A DNA stretch of 64,000 nucleotides from Akkermansia massiliensis (GCF_018847375.1 NZ_CP072036.1:2666001-2730000), one strand, 5' to 3'. Counted from the first letter of the stretch, positions 46,637-56,217 are shown. Notes: a model not told the origin generated them from the sequence alone. Numbers and translations are program-made.

Positions 46637-47131
46637 TTACAGCATCATTTCATAATCAATGTAATCCCCGAAAAACCCGGTACGGCTTTCATTCCTCCTT
46701 TTCCCGCAAATCTTAAAACCTGCGCCTTCATACATTCGCCGGGCGGGAACCGAGCGGGCATTCGTGGTGACGATGATTCTTTTCGCTCCCCTTTTCACGA
46801 TTCTTTGAAGCGCCTCCCGGAGCTGCATCCTGCCATACCCATGGCCCTTGCAGGAGGAGATAATGCAGTTGTGCCCTATCTCCACGTATTCGGGCATCTT
46901 CCTCGGGTCCCACGACGCCAGCCCGACGGCTTTGCCATTCAAGACAGTTATAAAACCGTATTGGTCAGCAATCTGCGGGTTATCAAAGAAAAAATGATCA
47001 AACTCCTTCCAGTCGGAAGCGCAGCAATCCTCCCACCTCTCGTCAAAGGAATAGGCGTCCGACAGTAATTCAAACAATGTTCCCCGCTTAAAGCCGCTTA
47101 CTTTCCTGAATTCAATGTTTCCATGGTTCAT
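46637..47131 (-). CDS. GNAT-family N-acetyltransferase
   Basis: This is 164 residues from ATG 47131. The GNAT fold is shown by the acetyl-CoA loop CKGHGYGRMQLREAL (about 96-110, Q/RxxGxG/A type), followed by ARRMYEGAGF near 131-140. The substrate is unknown: a small molecule, protein or aminoglycoside are all possible. The frame begins at TTG 47137, but ATG 47131 fits better. It follows the secreted protein gene by 11 bp. Confidence 0.85.
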   Translation of the reverse strand: MNHGNIEFRKVSGFKRGTLFELLSDAYSFDERWEDCCASDWKEFDHFFFDNPQIADQYGFITVLNGKAVGLASWDPRKMPEYVEIGHNCIISSCKGHGYGRMQLREALQRIVKRGAKRIIVTTNARSVPARRMYEGAGFKICGKRRNESRTGFFGDYIDYEMML

Positions 47132-47142
47132 GAACAAAATAA

Positions 47143-47907
47143 TTAAGGATTAAGGCAACTGGGAACCCCCGCCGGAAGATTTTCATTTTTATCCTGCAAC
47201 AGGCGCAATTTGCCGCTCCACGGCTTGCTCCGGAGAATGCGAACCCTTTCACAATAGGCGTCCGACTCCTTCTGCGATTGCTTCAGGACGTCCGGATTAC
47301 GTTGGACATAAGCCATTCTTGCATCGAAGGGAACGCTTCCCTCCAGCAATATCCAGAAAGTATAATCTATAATTTCATAAGCCCAGCTCTTTTCCAGCGC
47401 CAGCGCCTGTTTTTCATCCGTCATCCGTTCAAGGATGCCGATGGTCATTTTTATGGATTTAATAATTTGATGCTGGTAGCTTTGTAAAACTGATTCCTGC
47501 AAAAGGGAAAGAGCCTGGGGGGTGTTTTCCTTCACCAGAGAGGGAGAAGCTCCCGCATCACGCCACCGCCGGGGTTCTTCTTCCGCTCCGGAGGGGATCA
47601 GGAGCGGAATAATCCCGCAGCAGGGCGTGCCTCCTGCAGAAGAAGTGAACCCCGCAGGCTTCTTTTCCAAAGCCACGGTCATCGGTTCCGGCAATTCATG
47701 ACTGTTGAGGGAAATAATATCGATTTCCCACCTGCTCCGCTTGTGCATGACTCCTGTAAAATAAACGGGAGCCAAATGGGGTGATTCATCATTGATCCAG
47801 ACGGAAGAATCAACCTGCTCCCTGCCGCTATCAGGGGGAGAACTTTCGGCTTCACCTAGCACTGCACCGAACAACATGCACAGAGAAAACAAAAACCACT
47901 TGTTCAT
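47143..47907 (-). CDS. Secreted protein of unknown function
   Basis: This is 254 residues from ATG 47907 with a signal peptide of about 19 residues. The mature region is soluble, with a Pro/Cys-bearing linker (PCCGIIPLLIP, about residue 97) and a helical C-terminal half of Glu/Gln/Arg type. No known motif is visible. It precedes the GNAT gene by 11 bp. Confidence 0.6.
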   Translation of the reverse strand: MNKWFLFSLCMLFGAVLGEAESSPPDSGREQVDSSVWINDESPHLAPVYFTGVMHKRSRWEIDIISLNSHELPEPMTVALEKKPAGFTSSAGGTPCCGIIPLLIPSGAEEEPRRWRDAGASPSLVKENTPQALSLLQESVLQSYQHQIIKSIKMTIGILERMTDEKQALALEKSWAYEIIDYTFWILLEGSVPFDARMAYVQRNPDVLKQSQKESDAYCERVRILRSKPWSGKLRLLQDKNENLPAGVPSCLNP

Positions 47908-48238
47908 CAGACGATTCCAGCACATCGCAAAAGGGAGTGCAACAAGATTCGGAGAAACGGAAGCAATTCCCCATGGAGCCATTTCCCTGCCGCGTTCTCT
48001 TGTCGGCACGCCATACCGTTTCTTCCTTCCGGCATCTATTTGGTGCCTGATTCTCTTTCCCCTCTGCCGGTTTGAATGTCATGAAGGGATATTCTGGAAA
48101 GAAGGTTCTCCCATATAACGTATTTGCCGTAAACGTTCCACTCTCTTTTAAACGGCAGGACACATACTCCCAGCGGCATCCGGGAATTGCTCTGGACGCA
48201 GCCGGAAGCGCATGAGATAATTTCAGAAAAGCTCCCTG

Positions 48239-48391
48239 ATGAAAGAAAAGCCACCCATCAAAGACGATTACAGGCGTTCCCTGCTCTATGTTGCTTCCCA
48301 GACAAATAGCCGGGAGGCCATGATTGTGGCGCTCGTTATCATAGGCGGTATCATCTTCTCCTGCCTGCATTCATGCCTTTTCTCCCCGTAA
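48239..48391 (+). CDS. Small single-helix membrane protein
   Basis: An ATG at 48239 opens 50 codons ending TAA. The product is a basic N-terminal part of about 27 residues and one hydrophobic helix (MIVALVIIGGIIFSCLH, about 28-44). There is no strong ribosome-binding site. It lies 46 bp before the DUF1232 gene. Small membrane proteins are easy to miss, but chance ORFs of this kind also occur. Confidence 0.35.
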   Translation: MKEKPPIKDDYRRSLLYVASQTNSREAMIVALVIIGGIIFSCLHSCLFSP

Positions 48392-48437
48392 CGGAGCGTT
48401 CCTTTTCCATTTCCCGCAACTTCACCCTTGCAGCCCC

Positions 48438-48725
48438 ATGAAAAACAAGCTTCCCATTCCACCCAACGGGTCCAGGCAGCAATTCCTGACCAGGGCCATC
48501 AATTATTTCCGCAGCCGGGAAGGAGAACCGCGCCTTTTCACCAAACGCAAGCTTGTTCTCCTGGTGCTGACGGCTCTTTATGCCTTTTCCCCCATTGACC
48601 TGATTCCGGATTTCATTCCCGGAGTAGGCCAGATAGACGACCTGACCGTCATCGCCTTCACATTCCTGGCCCTGTTCATGCCTCCCCTCAAGAAGGACGG
48701 TTCCCATGAAGACCCGGAACCCTGA
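48438..48725 (+). CDS. DUF1232 (YkvA-family) membrane protein
   Basis: This 95-residue protein has the DUF1232 core YAFSPIDLIPDFIPGVGQIDDLTVIAF (about residues 48-74), split by a short kink, in a hydrophobic two-helix arrangement. Function is unknown. It is followed after 23 bp by the DUF4230 gene. Confidence 0.88.
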   Translation: MKNKLPIPPNGSRQQFLTRAINYFRSREGEPRLFTKRKLVLLVLTALYAFSPIDLIPDFIPGVGQIDDLTVIAFTFLALFMPPLKKDGSHEDPEP

Positions 48726-48748
48726 GTTCCCGTCCCGTACAACGTTTC

Positions 48749-49444
48749 ATGAGTGATACCCCCCCATCCTCCTTCCTGCATTCCCCTGCTGTCGTCGTTC
48801 TGGTTAAAGGCGCCGTCCTGATCGGGGCCCTGGCCATGCTGTTCTGGGGCGTGCGGTCCTGCATCACCGCCCCGGTGGAAAAACCGATGGAGGTGGCGGA
48901 AAAGTTGATTGAAGCAGGCAGGGAGGTAGGCCTCACCCTGATCAACAAAGGGTTTTCCTCCGACCACGGCGGCGTGGCCCTGATCGTGCAGAAGGACGAG
49001 AAGGTAGCCAACCTGGTGACCGTGGAACGGACGTTCGAGTATGAATACCGGTATTCCACCACGTGGTGGTGGAGTAAAAAGACGCTGATCCTGAAAGCGG
49101 CCTACCGCGCCCACGGAGGCATTGACCTGGAGGGACCCGAGCCGCTCCGGGTTATCATTCCCGCAGGGAACAAAGGCCCCATTACCGCGGAGGGGCTTCA
49201 CGGAAAGCTGGTTTCCTGCGAGATGGTGGAGGGCTCCCTCAGAATCGTGAGGGATGACGCCGGCATCTGGAACAGGCTGACTTCCGAAGACGCCGCCATT
49301 GCCGTCAACCAGTTGAACGAAAGCGCCCGGAAGCACATCATGGAGAACGGCTTGATACGCCAGGCGGAAGAAAATTTCCTGCGCCGCCTCCGGGAAGAAG
49401 CCGGACAGCCGGAAGAACCGCCCGGAAAGGACCGCTGGTTCTGA
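48749..49444 (+). CDS. DUF4230-like membrane-anchored protein
   Basis: This 231-residue protein has an N-terminal membrane anchor (about 14-36) and a soluble domain with the DUF4230-like segment LVTVERTFEYEYRYSTTW (about 90-107) and later IIPAGNKGPI. The C-terminal helices are charged. It follows the DUF1232 gene by 23 bp. The role is unknown. The assignment is by resemblance, so moderate confidence only. Confidence 0.65.
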   Translation: MSDTPPSSFLHSPAVVVLVKGAVLIGALAMLFWGVRSCITAPVEKPMEVAEKLIEAGREVGLTLINKGFSSDHGGVALIVQKDEKVANLVTVERTFEYEYRYSTTWWWSKKTLILKAAYRAHGGIDLEGPEPLRVIIPAGNKGPITAEGLHGKLVSCEMVEGSLRIVRDDAGIWNRLTSEDAAIAVNQLNESARKHIMENGLIRQAEENFLRRLREEAGQPEEPPGKDRWF

Positions 49445-49555
49445 TACTGCCCGTACGAGAGGCCCGGGGCCATCAAGAGCTCCATGATGCGCACTTCCCC
49501 ATTCCGTTCTTTTATCTTGCCAAAACGGGCTGGCTCCTATAAAGGAACGCACGTC

Positions 49556-50803
49556 ATGGCAAATTTAACATTCACCCCTCCCACGGACGGCGCAGCCGTC
49601 ACCATGCAGAACGGCAGGCTTTGCGTTCCGGACAGGCCCATCATTCCCTTCATCATCGGTGACGGAACCGGGCCTGAAATCTGGGCGGCGGCTTCCCGGG
49701 TGATTGACGCGGCCGTGAAGAAAGCTTACCAGGGCAAGCGTTCCATTGCCTGGTATGAAGTTTTTGCCGGGCAGAAGTCCTTTGACAACCTGGGTACCTG
49801 GCTCCCGAATGAGACGGTGGAAGCCTTCCGGACCTACCTGGTCGGCATCAAGGGCCCCCTCACCACCCCCGTGGGCGGCGGCATCCGCAGCCTGAACGTT
49901 ACGCTGCGTCAGGATCTGGACCTGTTCGTCTGCCTGCGTCCCGTGCGCTATTTCAACGGCATTGAAACTCCCGTGAAGGCTCCGGAAAAGGTGGACATGG
50001 TCGTTTTCCGCGAGAATACGGAAGACATTTACGCCGGCATCGAATTCAAGGAGGGATCCGAGGACGCCAAACTGTTTTTCGACACCATGAGCCGCATCTT
50101 CCCGGACCGCATGAAGAAGGTGCGCTTCCCGGAGAGCTCTGGATTCGGCATCAAGCCCGTTTCCCGTGAAGGCACGGAGCGCCTGGTGCGCGCCGCCATT
50201 GATTACGCCGTGGAGAACGGCCGCAAGAGCGTCACGCTGGTTCACAAGGGCAATATCATGAAGTTCACGGAAGGCGGCTTCCGCGACTGGGGGTACGACG
50301 TCGCGAGCCGGGAATACGGTGCCCAGCCCATCGGAGACGGCCCCTGGCTGGAACTTCCCAATGGAATCGTGATCAAGGATTGCATTGCGGACGCCTTCCT
50401 TCAGGAAATCCTGCTTCATCCGGAGAATTTCGACGTGGTTGCCACGCTGAACCTGAACGGGGACTATATTTCCGACGCCCTGGCGGCGCAGGTAGGCGGC
50501 ATCGGCATCGCGCCCGGCGGCAACATCAATTACCTGACGGGCCATTCCATTTTTGAAGCCACGCACGGCACCGGGCCCAAACTGGCCGGACTGGACAAGG
50601 CCAACCCCAGCTCCGTCATCCTGTCCGCGGAAATGATGCTGCGCTACATGGGCTGGACGGAAGCGGCAGACCTGCTGATTCAGGCCATTGACCAAGTGAT
50701 TTCCGCAAAAACGGTCACGTTCGACCTCGCGGAAATGATTCCCGGTTCCACGGAGCTTTCCTGCTCCGCCTACGGCGACAAGCTGGTGGAAGCCCTGAGC
50801 TGA
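49556..50803 (+). CDS. icd: Isocitrate dehydrogenase (class as E. coli Icd), cofactor preference uncertain
   Basis: This is 415 residues from ATG 49556 with AAAGGA upstream. It decarboxylates isocitrate to 2-oxoglutarate. The active-site block [16 protein letters not shown] and [12 protein letters not shown] match E. coli Icd, including the Ser of IRSLNV that is phosphorylated there. At the cofactor site, E. coli K344, Y345, V351, Y391 and R395 correspond here to K, L, A, F and E. The Glu in place of Arg argues against standard NADP binding, but Lys is retained, so preference is unclear. A terminator follows. Confidence 0.93.
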   Translation: MANLTFTPPTDGAAVTMQNGRLCVPDRPIIPFIIGDGTGPEIWAAASRVIDAAVKKAYQGKRSIAWYEVFAGQKSFDNLGTWLPNETVEAFRTYLVGIKGPLTTPVGGGIRSLNVTLRQDLDLFVCLRPVRYFNGIETPVKAPEKVDMVVFRENTEDIYAGIEFKEGSEDAKLFFDTMSRIFPDRMKKVRFPESSGFGIKPVSREGTERLVRAAIDYAVENGRKSVTLVHKGNIMKFTEGGFRDWGYDVASREYGAQPIGDGPWLELPNGIVIKDCIADAFLQEILLHPENFDVVATLNLNGDYISDALAAQVGGIGIAPGGNINYLTGHSIFEATHGTGPKLAGLDKANPSSVILSAEMMLRYMGWTEAADLLIQAIDQVISAKTVTFDLAEMIPGSTELSCSAYGDKLVEALS

Positions 50804-50827
50804 CCTTTTCCCCGGCCACTTTCATCC

Positions 50828-50870
50828 GGCTGCCTTCCCGGTACACGGTGCGGAGGGCAGCCCTTTTTTT
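50828..50870 (+). terminator. Rho-independent terminator of icd
   Basis: GGCTGCC (50828-50834) and GGCAGCC (50856-50862) form the stem, followed by seven T. It begins 25 bp after the icd stop. Confidence 0.75.
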
Positions 50871-50923
50871 GCAGAGGAACCGATATCCGGGCCATCTCCA
50901 TCAAACATTTCAAATACCATCCC

Positions 50924-51367
50924 ATGAAGAAGAACATGAACAGAATGAACATCGTCTGCCTTGGAGTCAGGGACATGAAGAAGGCCCTGCAATTTTACCG
51001 TGACGGACTCGGTTTTAAAACGGATGAGACGGGCGACCATCCGGACGTCGTCTTTTTCAGCACTCCCGGCACCAAACTGGAGCTGTATCCGCTGGATTTG
51101 CTGGCAAAGGACATCAACGGAGAGAATCCTCCGCCCATCGGCGCCGGGTTCGGAGGAATTACGCTTGCCTATAATGCAAAAACGAAGGAGGAGGTAGTTG
51201 AAGTCATTGAACTGGCGCGGAACGCGGGAGCCAGGATCGTCAAGGAACCCCAGGATGTTTTCTGGGGCGGCTTCCATGGCTATTTTGCGGACCCGGACGG
51301 CTATTACTGGGAAGTTGCCTGGGGACCGAACGATGAATTTGACGACCGGGACATGCTCGTCCTGTAA
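50924..51367 (+). CDS. VOC-family (glyoxalase/bleomycin-resistance fold) protein
   Basis: This 147-residue single-domain protein starts MKKNMNRMNIVCLGVRDMKKALQFY-like, with FYRDGLGFKTDETG, then KLELYPLD (metal-binding Glu) and ends GGFHGYFADPDGYYWEVAWGP, the paired beta-alpha-beta-beta-beta motif. It could be an isomerase, dioxygenase or binding protein; the substrate is not known. It stands alone after icd. A hairpin without a T-run follows. Confidence 0.88.
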   Translation: MKKNMNRMNIVCLGVRDMKKALQFYRDGLGFKTDETGDHPDVVFFSTPGTKLELYPLDLLAKDINGENPPPIGAGFGGITLAYNAKTKEEVVEVIELARNAGARIVKEPQDVFWGGFHGYFADPDGYYWEVAWGPNDEFDDRDMLVL

Positions 51368-51388
51368 GCCGGAACTATTTAAATAAAA

Positions 51389-51421
51389 GGGCTGCCGCAC
51401 TTGGATATGGTGCGGCAGCCC
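51389..51421. terminator. Strong hairpin after the VOC gene
   Basis: GGGCTGCCGCAC and GTGCGGCAGCCC form a 12-pair stem with a nine-nt loop. There is no T-run on the plus strand, so it may be a processing or weak termination site for the VOC gene. Confidence 0.45.
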
Positions 51422-51667
51422 CGTCATGTTTCCTGGGAAACGGCGTCAGTCCGTCACGGAAACTCTTTTCATTCAGACGCACCCCTTTTCCGTCAGTTCG
51501 CAGGGTTCCGGCGGAACGGTCCGTTCAGGCGCCGCTTCCCGGGATTTCCGGGAAGGCAAAGCGGCGGGGGAAGGTTCCGCGGAGCCTCCGGCAAGTTCTT
51601 CCACTAGGACGGAAACCATGTCCATGGGCCGTATTGGACCAGGAGCCTACGGAAACACAGGAGTTCC

Positions 51668-51850
51668 CTACCTTGATATGATCCCCAGGGCGGCTCCGAC
51701 GGACATGGAGCCCGCAATGGTGCCCCGGTCATCCCTGGTGGAAGATTGATAACCTATCACGACATTGTCAGTGCCATTGTCGGCGCTGGCATTTGTCCCG
51801 ATAACAACGTTTTTGTCCGAAACAATGGCGGACGTATTTTCCAAATTCAT
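51668..51850 (-). pseudogene. Remnant of a YadA-like trimeric adhesin head repeat (degenerate)
   Basis: In this frame the peptide reads NVVIGTNASADNGTDNVVIG then YQSS, which has the two 14-residue, G-x-x-A type turns of YadA and tail-fibre head repeats. No start context or flanking protein of that type is present, and an overlapping frame (51847-52101) seems to continue upstream in a different phase, suggesting a decayed gene. The wider gap 51368-51997 shows nothing else. Only a fragment; it could also be a tail-fibre remnant. Confidence 0.4.
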
Positions 51851-51997
51851 GGAATGGCATTTGCCTCTGTTTCCGCCGCGTATTCAAGAAGCGTAAAGCG
51901 TGGAATTTTTCCGCAACCGCCCTCCTGCATTGCTTGAAACCGTGCAGAAAAAACATGCCGCGCGGAGAGCGGCCGGCAACCGTAATGACATGTGCCG

Positions 51998-54316
51998 TTA
52001 CAGCTCCCGGCGGATGGCGTCCATCTGTTCCGGCGTGTAGGCCGCCTTTTCCACTCCGCCGAACTGGCGGCGAAGGAACGTGAGCAGGTTCGCCAGGTCA
52101 CGGGAATTCGTCACGCCGGGCGGCAGCATGGTGGAATTCCATTCCTTCCCGTTCACCGTGATCGGCCCGGTCAGCCCCTGGAGGATGATTTTGACGATTT
52201 CCGCATCAGGCTTTTCCTTCAGCCATTCGGACCCGGCCAGGGGCGGATAGGTCACCTTGTCCCCCATGCCGTCGTTGCCGTGGCAAATGGCGCATTTGGA
52301 AAGGTACACGCCCCTGCCTTTTTCCATGACGGCGGCCGCACGGGCTCTTTTCAGGCGTTCCATGTCCACCGTGGGAGGATGGGCGGCATAGTCCGGATGA
52401 ATGTGGGACAGGCCAGGAAAAGAATGAATCCGGTCGCGTTTCCGGGAGGGTTCCACTCTCCTGAGGGAAGCAAGATAGTTCAACAGCCGTTCCCCGCGCC
52501 CGGAAGGCACCAGTTCCCGGCCCTGCTCCATCCGGACAGGCAGGGCATCCAGGGAAGGGGCATTCCCCTCCACCGGGCGTTCTTCAAACATGCCGGGCAT
52601 GGAGGGGCACACGGTCCAGGGCTTTTTAAACTGCGGTTCCCGCGGGTTGTAAAGATGAAGGGCCAGCCATTCCCTTACCTGCGCGGCGCGGCGCGTGCCG
52701 CCGGATACCGCGTCTTCATATTCCAGCCTGCCTGCGGCGTATTCCGCCGCATTGCTCAAATCCGGCCCTACCGCCGCCACGCCCGCCTGCGGAGCGCCCT
52801 CCCCGTTGAATTCGGCATCCATGTCTTCCGGCTCGCTGACCCGGTAAGGGAAATCCGGGTCCGTGCCGCGGTCGATTGCCGTCTGCCAGTCCTTCCCGGA
52901 CATGGAACGCCGGATGATCTGGGTGTGGCACAGGGCGCACCCCTCAGCGGCATAAATCCTGGCTCCTGCCGCATCCTGGACGGGCCGCCTGACCTCCAGT
53001 GAGTCCGGCGCGGGAGCATGCAGCAGGACAGCCGCCGCCGTAGCCAGCAACAGAACAGCCGCAACGGCGGCAATGAAGAAAAGACGCTGCGGAACCGGAG
53101 TTTCCATTTCCGGGTTCCCGGCATCCGCCGGACGCCACAGGCAAAGGCTTCCCGCCAGGCACAGAGCCATGGCAACGGCATGGACGCAGGCCGCCATGCC
53201 CACCCAGCCGCTCATCAGTTCCGCGCGCCGGGCTTCCGGAAAAGCCTGAACGTCCACCGCGGCAACCACGCCTACGGCATAAGCCAGAAGCACGCCGCAA
53301 ACGCCGGCGCCCAACAGCCACCATGCCGCAGGAAACCGCACGGGCCCCTTCCTTCCGGCCATCATCAGCGCTCCGGCTCCCAGCAGGATCCACAATTCCA
53401 CCTCATGCCACGCGGACAGGGAAAACTGCATCAGCTCCGGCCACGCCCCGGCAAACACGTCCCACACTGCCAGCAAGGCAAGCAGGGAAACCGCGGCTTT
53501 CAGCCACGTCCCGGTCTCCGGACCGGATTTCATCCAAAGATACACCGCCATCAGCACGGCGGGAACCGCGGCGCACCACGACCAGACGGCCCCGGCCTCC
53601 GCCAGCGCCCAGGGCACGGGAAAACCCCGGAGCCCCCCCAGGCCGCCTACCACCGGAGCCGCCGCCAGCACGGCGGCCATCCAGACGGCCAGTATTCCAA
53701 AACCGCGGCCTTTGGCCATGTTCAAGCGGAACGCCGCCGCTCCCAGCGCGGCAAACATCAGCCCGCAGGACAGGCTGCCTTCCAGGGAGAAGGCGTCCAG
53801 CAGGCCGTTCATGGACAAAGCCTGCGTATAACCCAGCGCCAGAAGGGCCGCCGCCGTGCATCCCGCGGAGGAACTGAACAGCAGCCGCACGGGCCACGGG
53901 AACGGCCGGAACCACGCAGCGCACGCCTTGCCGGCGGCAAGGATGGCAAACACCGGGCAAACCCACCAGTCAAAGGGCATCAGGAGCAGGCCGCTTCCGT
54001 CTCCCGCCATAATCGTGGCCATCCCCAGCACAACGCAGAGGTGCCAGAGCCATTCCGCGGGTTTCAGCCGCCTGCATCCGTTCTCCGCCATGAAAGAAAA
54101 CAGGACGGGGAGGGCCCATCCGTACACCAGCGCACCGTAAAAGGAGAACATGAGGCGCCCAGCCGGCCACGGCAGCGGAACACCCGCCACCAGTCCGGAG
54201 GCATGGACCAGGGACCACACCAGCCCCAGCACGCAGGCCGCCGCCAGCCAGAACAGGGGCAGCCACTCGTCCGGACGGCGGCGGAACAGGGAAGAAACGG
54301 CGGCGGGAACATTCAT
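51998..54316 (-). CDS. Oxidase-like 12-TM domain fused to two cytochrome c domains
   Basis: This is 772 residues from ATG 54316. Residues about 1-440 form around 12 membrane helices resembling a CcoN-type subunit in layout, but the usual heme and copper histidine motifs are not evident; few His remain (for example in AWHEVELW). A CcoO-like cytochrome c begins near residue 455 with EGCALCHTQIIR, and a second at about 675 with YLSKCAICHGNDG. It may be a bound electron carrier or structural module for the ActC-F complex rather than an active oxidase. The start overlaps the actF stop by ATGA. Confidence 0.75.
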   Translation of the reverse strand: MNVPAAVSSLFRRRPDEWLPLFWLAAACVLGLVWSLVHASGLVAGVPLPWPAGRLMFSFYGALVYGWALPVLFSFMAENGCRRLKPAEWLWHLCVVLGMATIMAGDGSGLLLMPFDWWVCPVFAILAAGKACAAWFRPFPWPVRLLFSSSAGCTAAALLALGYTQALSMNGLLDAFSLEGSLSCGLMFAALGAAAFRLNMAKGRGFGILAVWMAAVLAAAPVVGGLGGLRGFPVPWALAEAGAVWSWCAAVPAVLMAVYLWMKSGPETGTWLKAAVSLLALLAVWDVFAGAWPELMQFSLSAWHEVELWILLGAGALMMAGRKGPVRFPAAWWLLGAGVCGVLLAYAVGVVAAVDVQAFPEARRAELMSGWVGMAACVHAVAMALCLAGSLCLWRPADAGNPEMETPVPQRLFFIAAVAAVLLLATAAAVLLHAPAPDSLEVRRPVQDAAGARIYAAEGCALCHTQIIRRSMSGKDWQTAIDRGTDPDFPYRVSEPEDMDAEFNGEGAPQAGVAAVGPDLSNAAEYAAGRLEYEDAVSGGTRRAAQVREWLALHLYNPREPQFKKPWTVCPSMPGMFEERPVEGNAPSLDALPVRMEQGRELVPSGRGERLLNYLASLRRVEPSRKRDRIHSFPGLSHIHPDYAAHPPTVDMERLKRARAAAVMEKGRGVYLSKCAICHGNDGMGDKVTYPPLAGSEWLKEKPDAEIVKIILQGLTGPITVNGKEWNSTMLPPGVTNSRDLANLLTFLRRQFGGVEKAAYTPEQMDAIRREL

Positions 54317-55542
54317 CGTGATTCGGGAAATACCCTGCGGACGCTCAAGGCCCCCAGGAAGGAAAAACAGCAGACCAGGCCCATCGCCACCAGGAGCAGG
54401 ACGAGGGGGAGCCACGTGCCCCACGCAGCCGGTTCCAGCCCAAAGCCGGGGCAGAACATCCAGCATGCTTCCAGCAGGGAGCCAAGCAGGATGCAGACGC
54501 AGACCGCGCCCAGCGCAGACGGGCGGCGTCTCAACGCGGGAAAGAGCAAAACGAGGAAAGGCACCAGAAGCTGGAGTGCCAGAGCCGCGGACAGGAGCCC
54601 GGACCAGGAGAAGGCGGCGTCATAAAAAGACATTTTAGCCGGAAGGGAGGCATACCATGTAATCATGTACTGGGAGTACGTGATGTATGCTTTCACCAGC
54701 ACCATGGCCGTCAGCATGCCGCCCAGGCGCGGCCACGGCAATCCCTTCCCTCCGTCCAGCTTCCTCAGGCACGCCGCGGCCAGCACCGCTAATGCCAGAG
54801 ACGCCAGCAGGGCATACGCAACCATGTACACGGGGAACATGGAAAGAACGGCCCTTCCCGTCCCTGCCAGCATGTCAATCCCCAGCACGCCCAGCATCAT
54901 CACCGTCACAATCATGCAGAAAGCGGCGCTCCCCCGGCGGAAGGAAGGCTGCCAGACGTTTTTTTCCGCCGCCAGCGTCTCCCATACCTGGGCCATGCTC
55001 CAGGCCAGCACTACGATGATTCCCATGCGCACATACAGCCACGCCGGATTCCACCACGCGGGATCAGCCAGGTCCAGCACGCCGAAGGCCTGGACGGCGG
55101 GAGAGGAAATATCCGCCACGCCCCAGTAGCGGGCCGCCTCCGGAAAGATGACGGTAGTCAGGCAGCCGACCGTTCCCGCCAGCACCAGAACGCCGGGTAA
55201 AAAGCCCCAGCAGGCCGCCGCCAGCACCCGCCTCAGCGTAATGCCCCACCCGGCTCCCGTCAGGGAAGACAGGCAGAGCCAGAACAGGCACCCCAGGCAA
55301 ACGCCCGTACCGATGACGCCCACCGCCATTCCGGCGGCGGCAAACGGTTTTCTCCATTCATGCAGCCGGGTTCCGGCCACCGTCATCTCATCCCACGGCA
55401 TGGCGTTAAAAGACTGGCGCATCAGCACGCACCACAGCAGCACGGAAATGATCCACAGGGCAAGGGCGGCGGAACGTCCGGCCCAGCCGAATCCCGGCCT
55501 GTCCCGGCGTTCCCTTCCGGTTGATGATGTATTGCTGTTCAT
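54313..55542 (-). CDS. actF: ActF-like NrfD-family quinone-binding membrane subunit
   Basis: This 409-residue polytopic protein has ten or so membrane helices. The segment AYITYSQYMITWYASLPAK (about 288-306) is characteristic of the ActF subunit of alternative complex III. It should bind quinone or support proton translocation with ActC. Start and stop overlap the flanking genes by ATGA. Assignment is by family resemblance. Confidence 0.82.
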   Translation of the reverse strand: MNSNTSSTGRERRDRPGFGWAGRSAALALWIISVLLWCVLMRQSFNAMPWDEMTVAGTRLHEWRKPFAAAGMAVGVIGTGVCLGCLFWLCLSSLTGAGWGITLRRVLAAACWGFLPGVLVLAGTVGCLTTVIFPEAARYWGVADISSPAVQAFGVLDLADPAWWNPAWLYVRMGIIVVLAWSMAQVWETLAAEKNVWQPSFRRGSAAFCMIVTVMMLGVLGIDMLAGTGRAVLSMFPVYMVAYALLASLALAVLAAACLRKLDGGKGLPWPRLGGMLTAMVLVKAYITYSQYMITWYASLPAKMSFYDAAFSWSGLLSAALALQLLVPFLVLLFPALRRRPSALGAVCVCILLGSLLEACWMFCPGFGLEPAAWGTWLPLVLLLVAMGLVCCFSFLGALSVRRVFPESR

Positions 55543-56217
55543 GGACGGTGTTCCCCCTGTCTAGTAACGGGTCGCTCTTCCTGCGGGGGCGCCGGGAGCG
55601 CCTGAAGCCGGCGGACGAACGCCACCAGGCACCAGATTTCCCGGGCCGTGAGAATGTTTCCGAAAGCGGGCATGTTCCCCTGCCCCAGCCGAATGCTCCT
55701 GAACATTTTTCCGGGAGAATAGGCCGCATACTTTTCATCCCGGAAGGAGCCTATCTGAGGGTAGGTGTCATAAGCGGCCATGCTGCCGCGTCCGTTTCCA
55801 TCCGCACCGTGGCAGACGGCGCAATGCGCCAGATACAGCGTGCGCCCCTCCGCCAGCACGTCACGGCTGCGGGAAACCCCGCCCAATTCCAGGGGCATGA
55901 TATCCTCCTCCCCCCCCCTGCATGCGGCCGGAGGAAAAATAGGAGCCCTCCGCGGCAAAGGAATCCCGGTCATTCCCCCGTTCACGGACTGCCTCCCCCG
56001 TTCCCAGGGATTGCGCGACGGCATGGGGCGGCGTCAGGCGGACCTTCCGGCCTGCGGGAGTGAAGGGCTCCCGCACCTGCTGGGCGTCCGCCAGCGGACG
56101 CTCGTTCATATTGTCAAACAAATGGGGCGCGGCATTCCTGCCCCCGTCATCCCTCACCATGAACCAGAGCGCCCCCAGCAGAACCAGGGCGGCTATCGCC
56201 GTTACGCCGCCTCTCAT
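55539..56217 (-). pseudogene. actE: ActE-like monohaem cytochrome c, frameshifted at a 9-bp homopolymer
   Basis: The first frame (from ATG 56217) encodes a membrane anchor and RPLADAQQ...PPHAVAQSLGTGE..., the ActE N-terminal region. The haem motif CAVCHG and PAFGNILTAREIW lie in the next frame (down to 55539). The frames meet at nine C on the plus strand (55910-55918), G9 on the coding strand. With eight G the reading continues MQGGEED in frame. As written the haem domain is not translated unless slippage occurs. It may be phase-variable, broken or a sequencing error. Confidence 0.8.

Noticed and set aside
47852..48370. 172-codon minus frame
   Set aside because: It overlaps the signal-peptide region of the secreted gene and the small membrane ORF in another frame, with no motif or conserved start.
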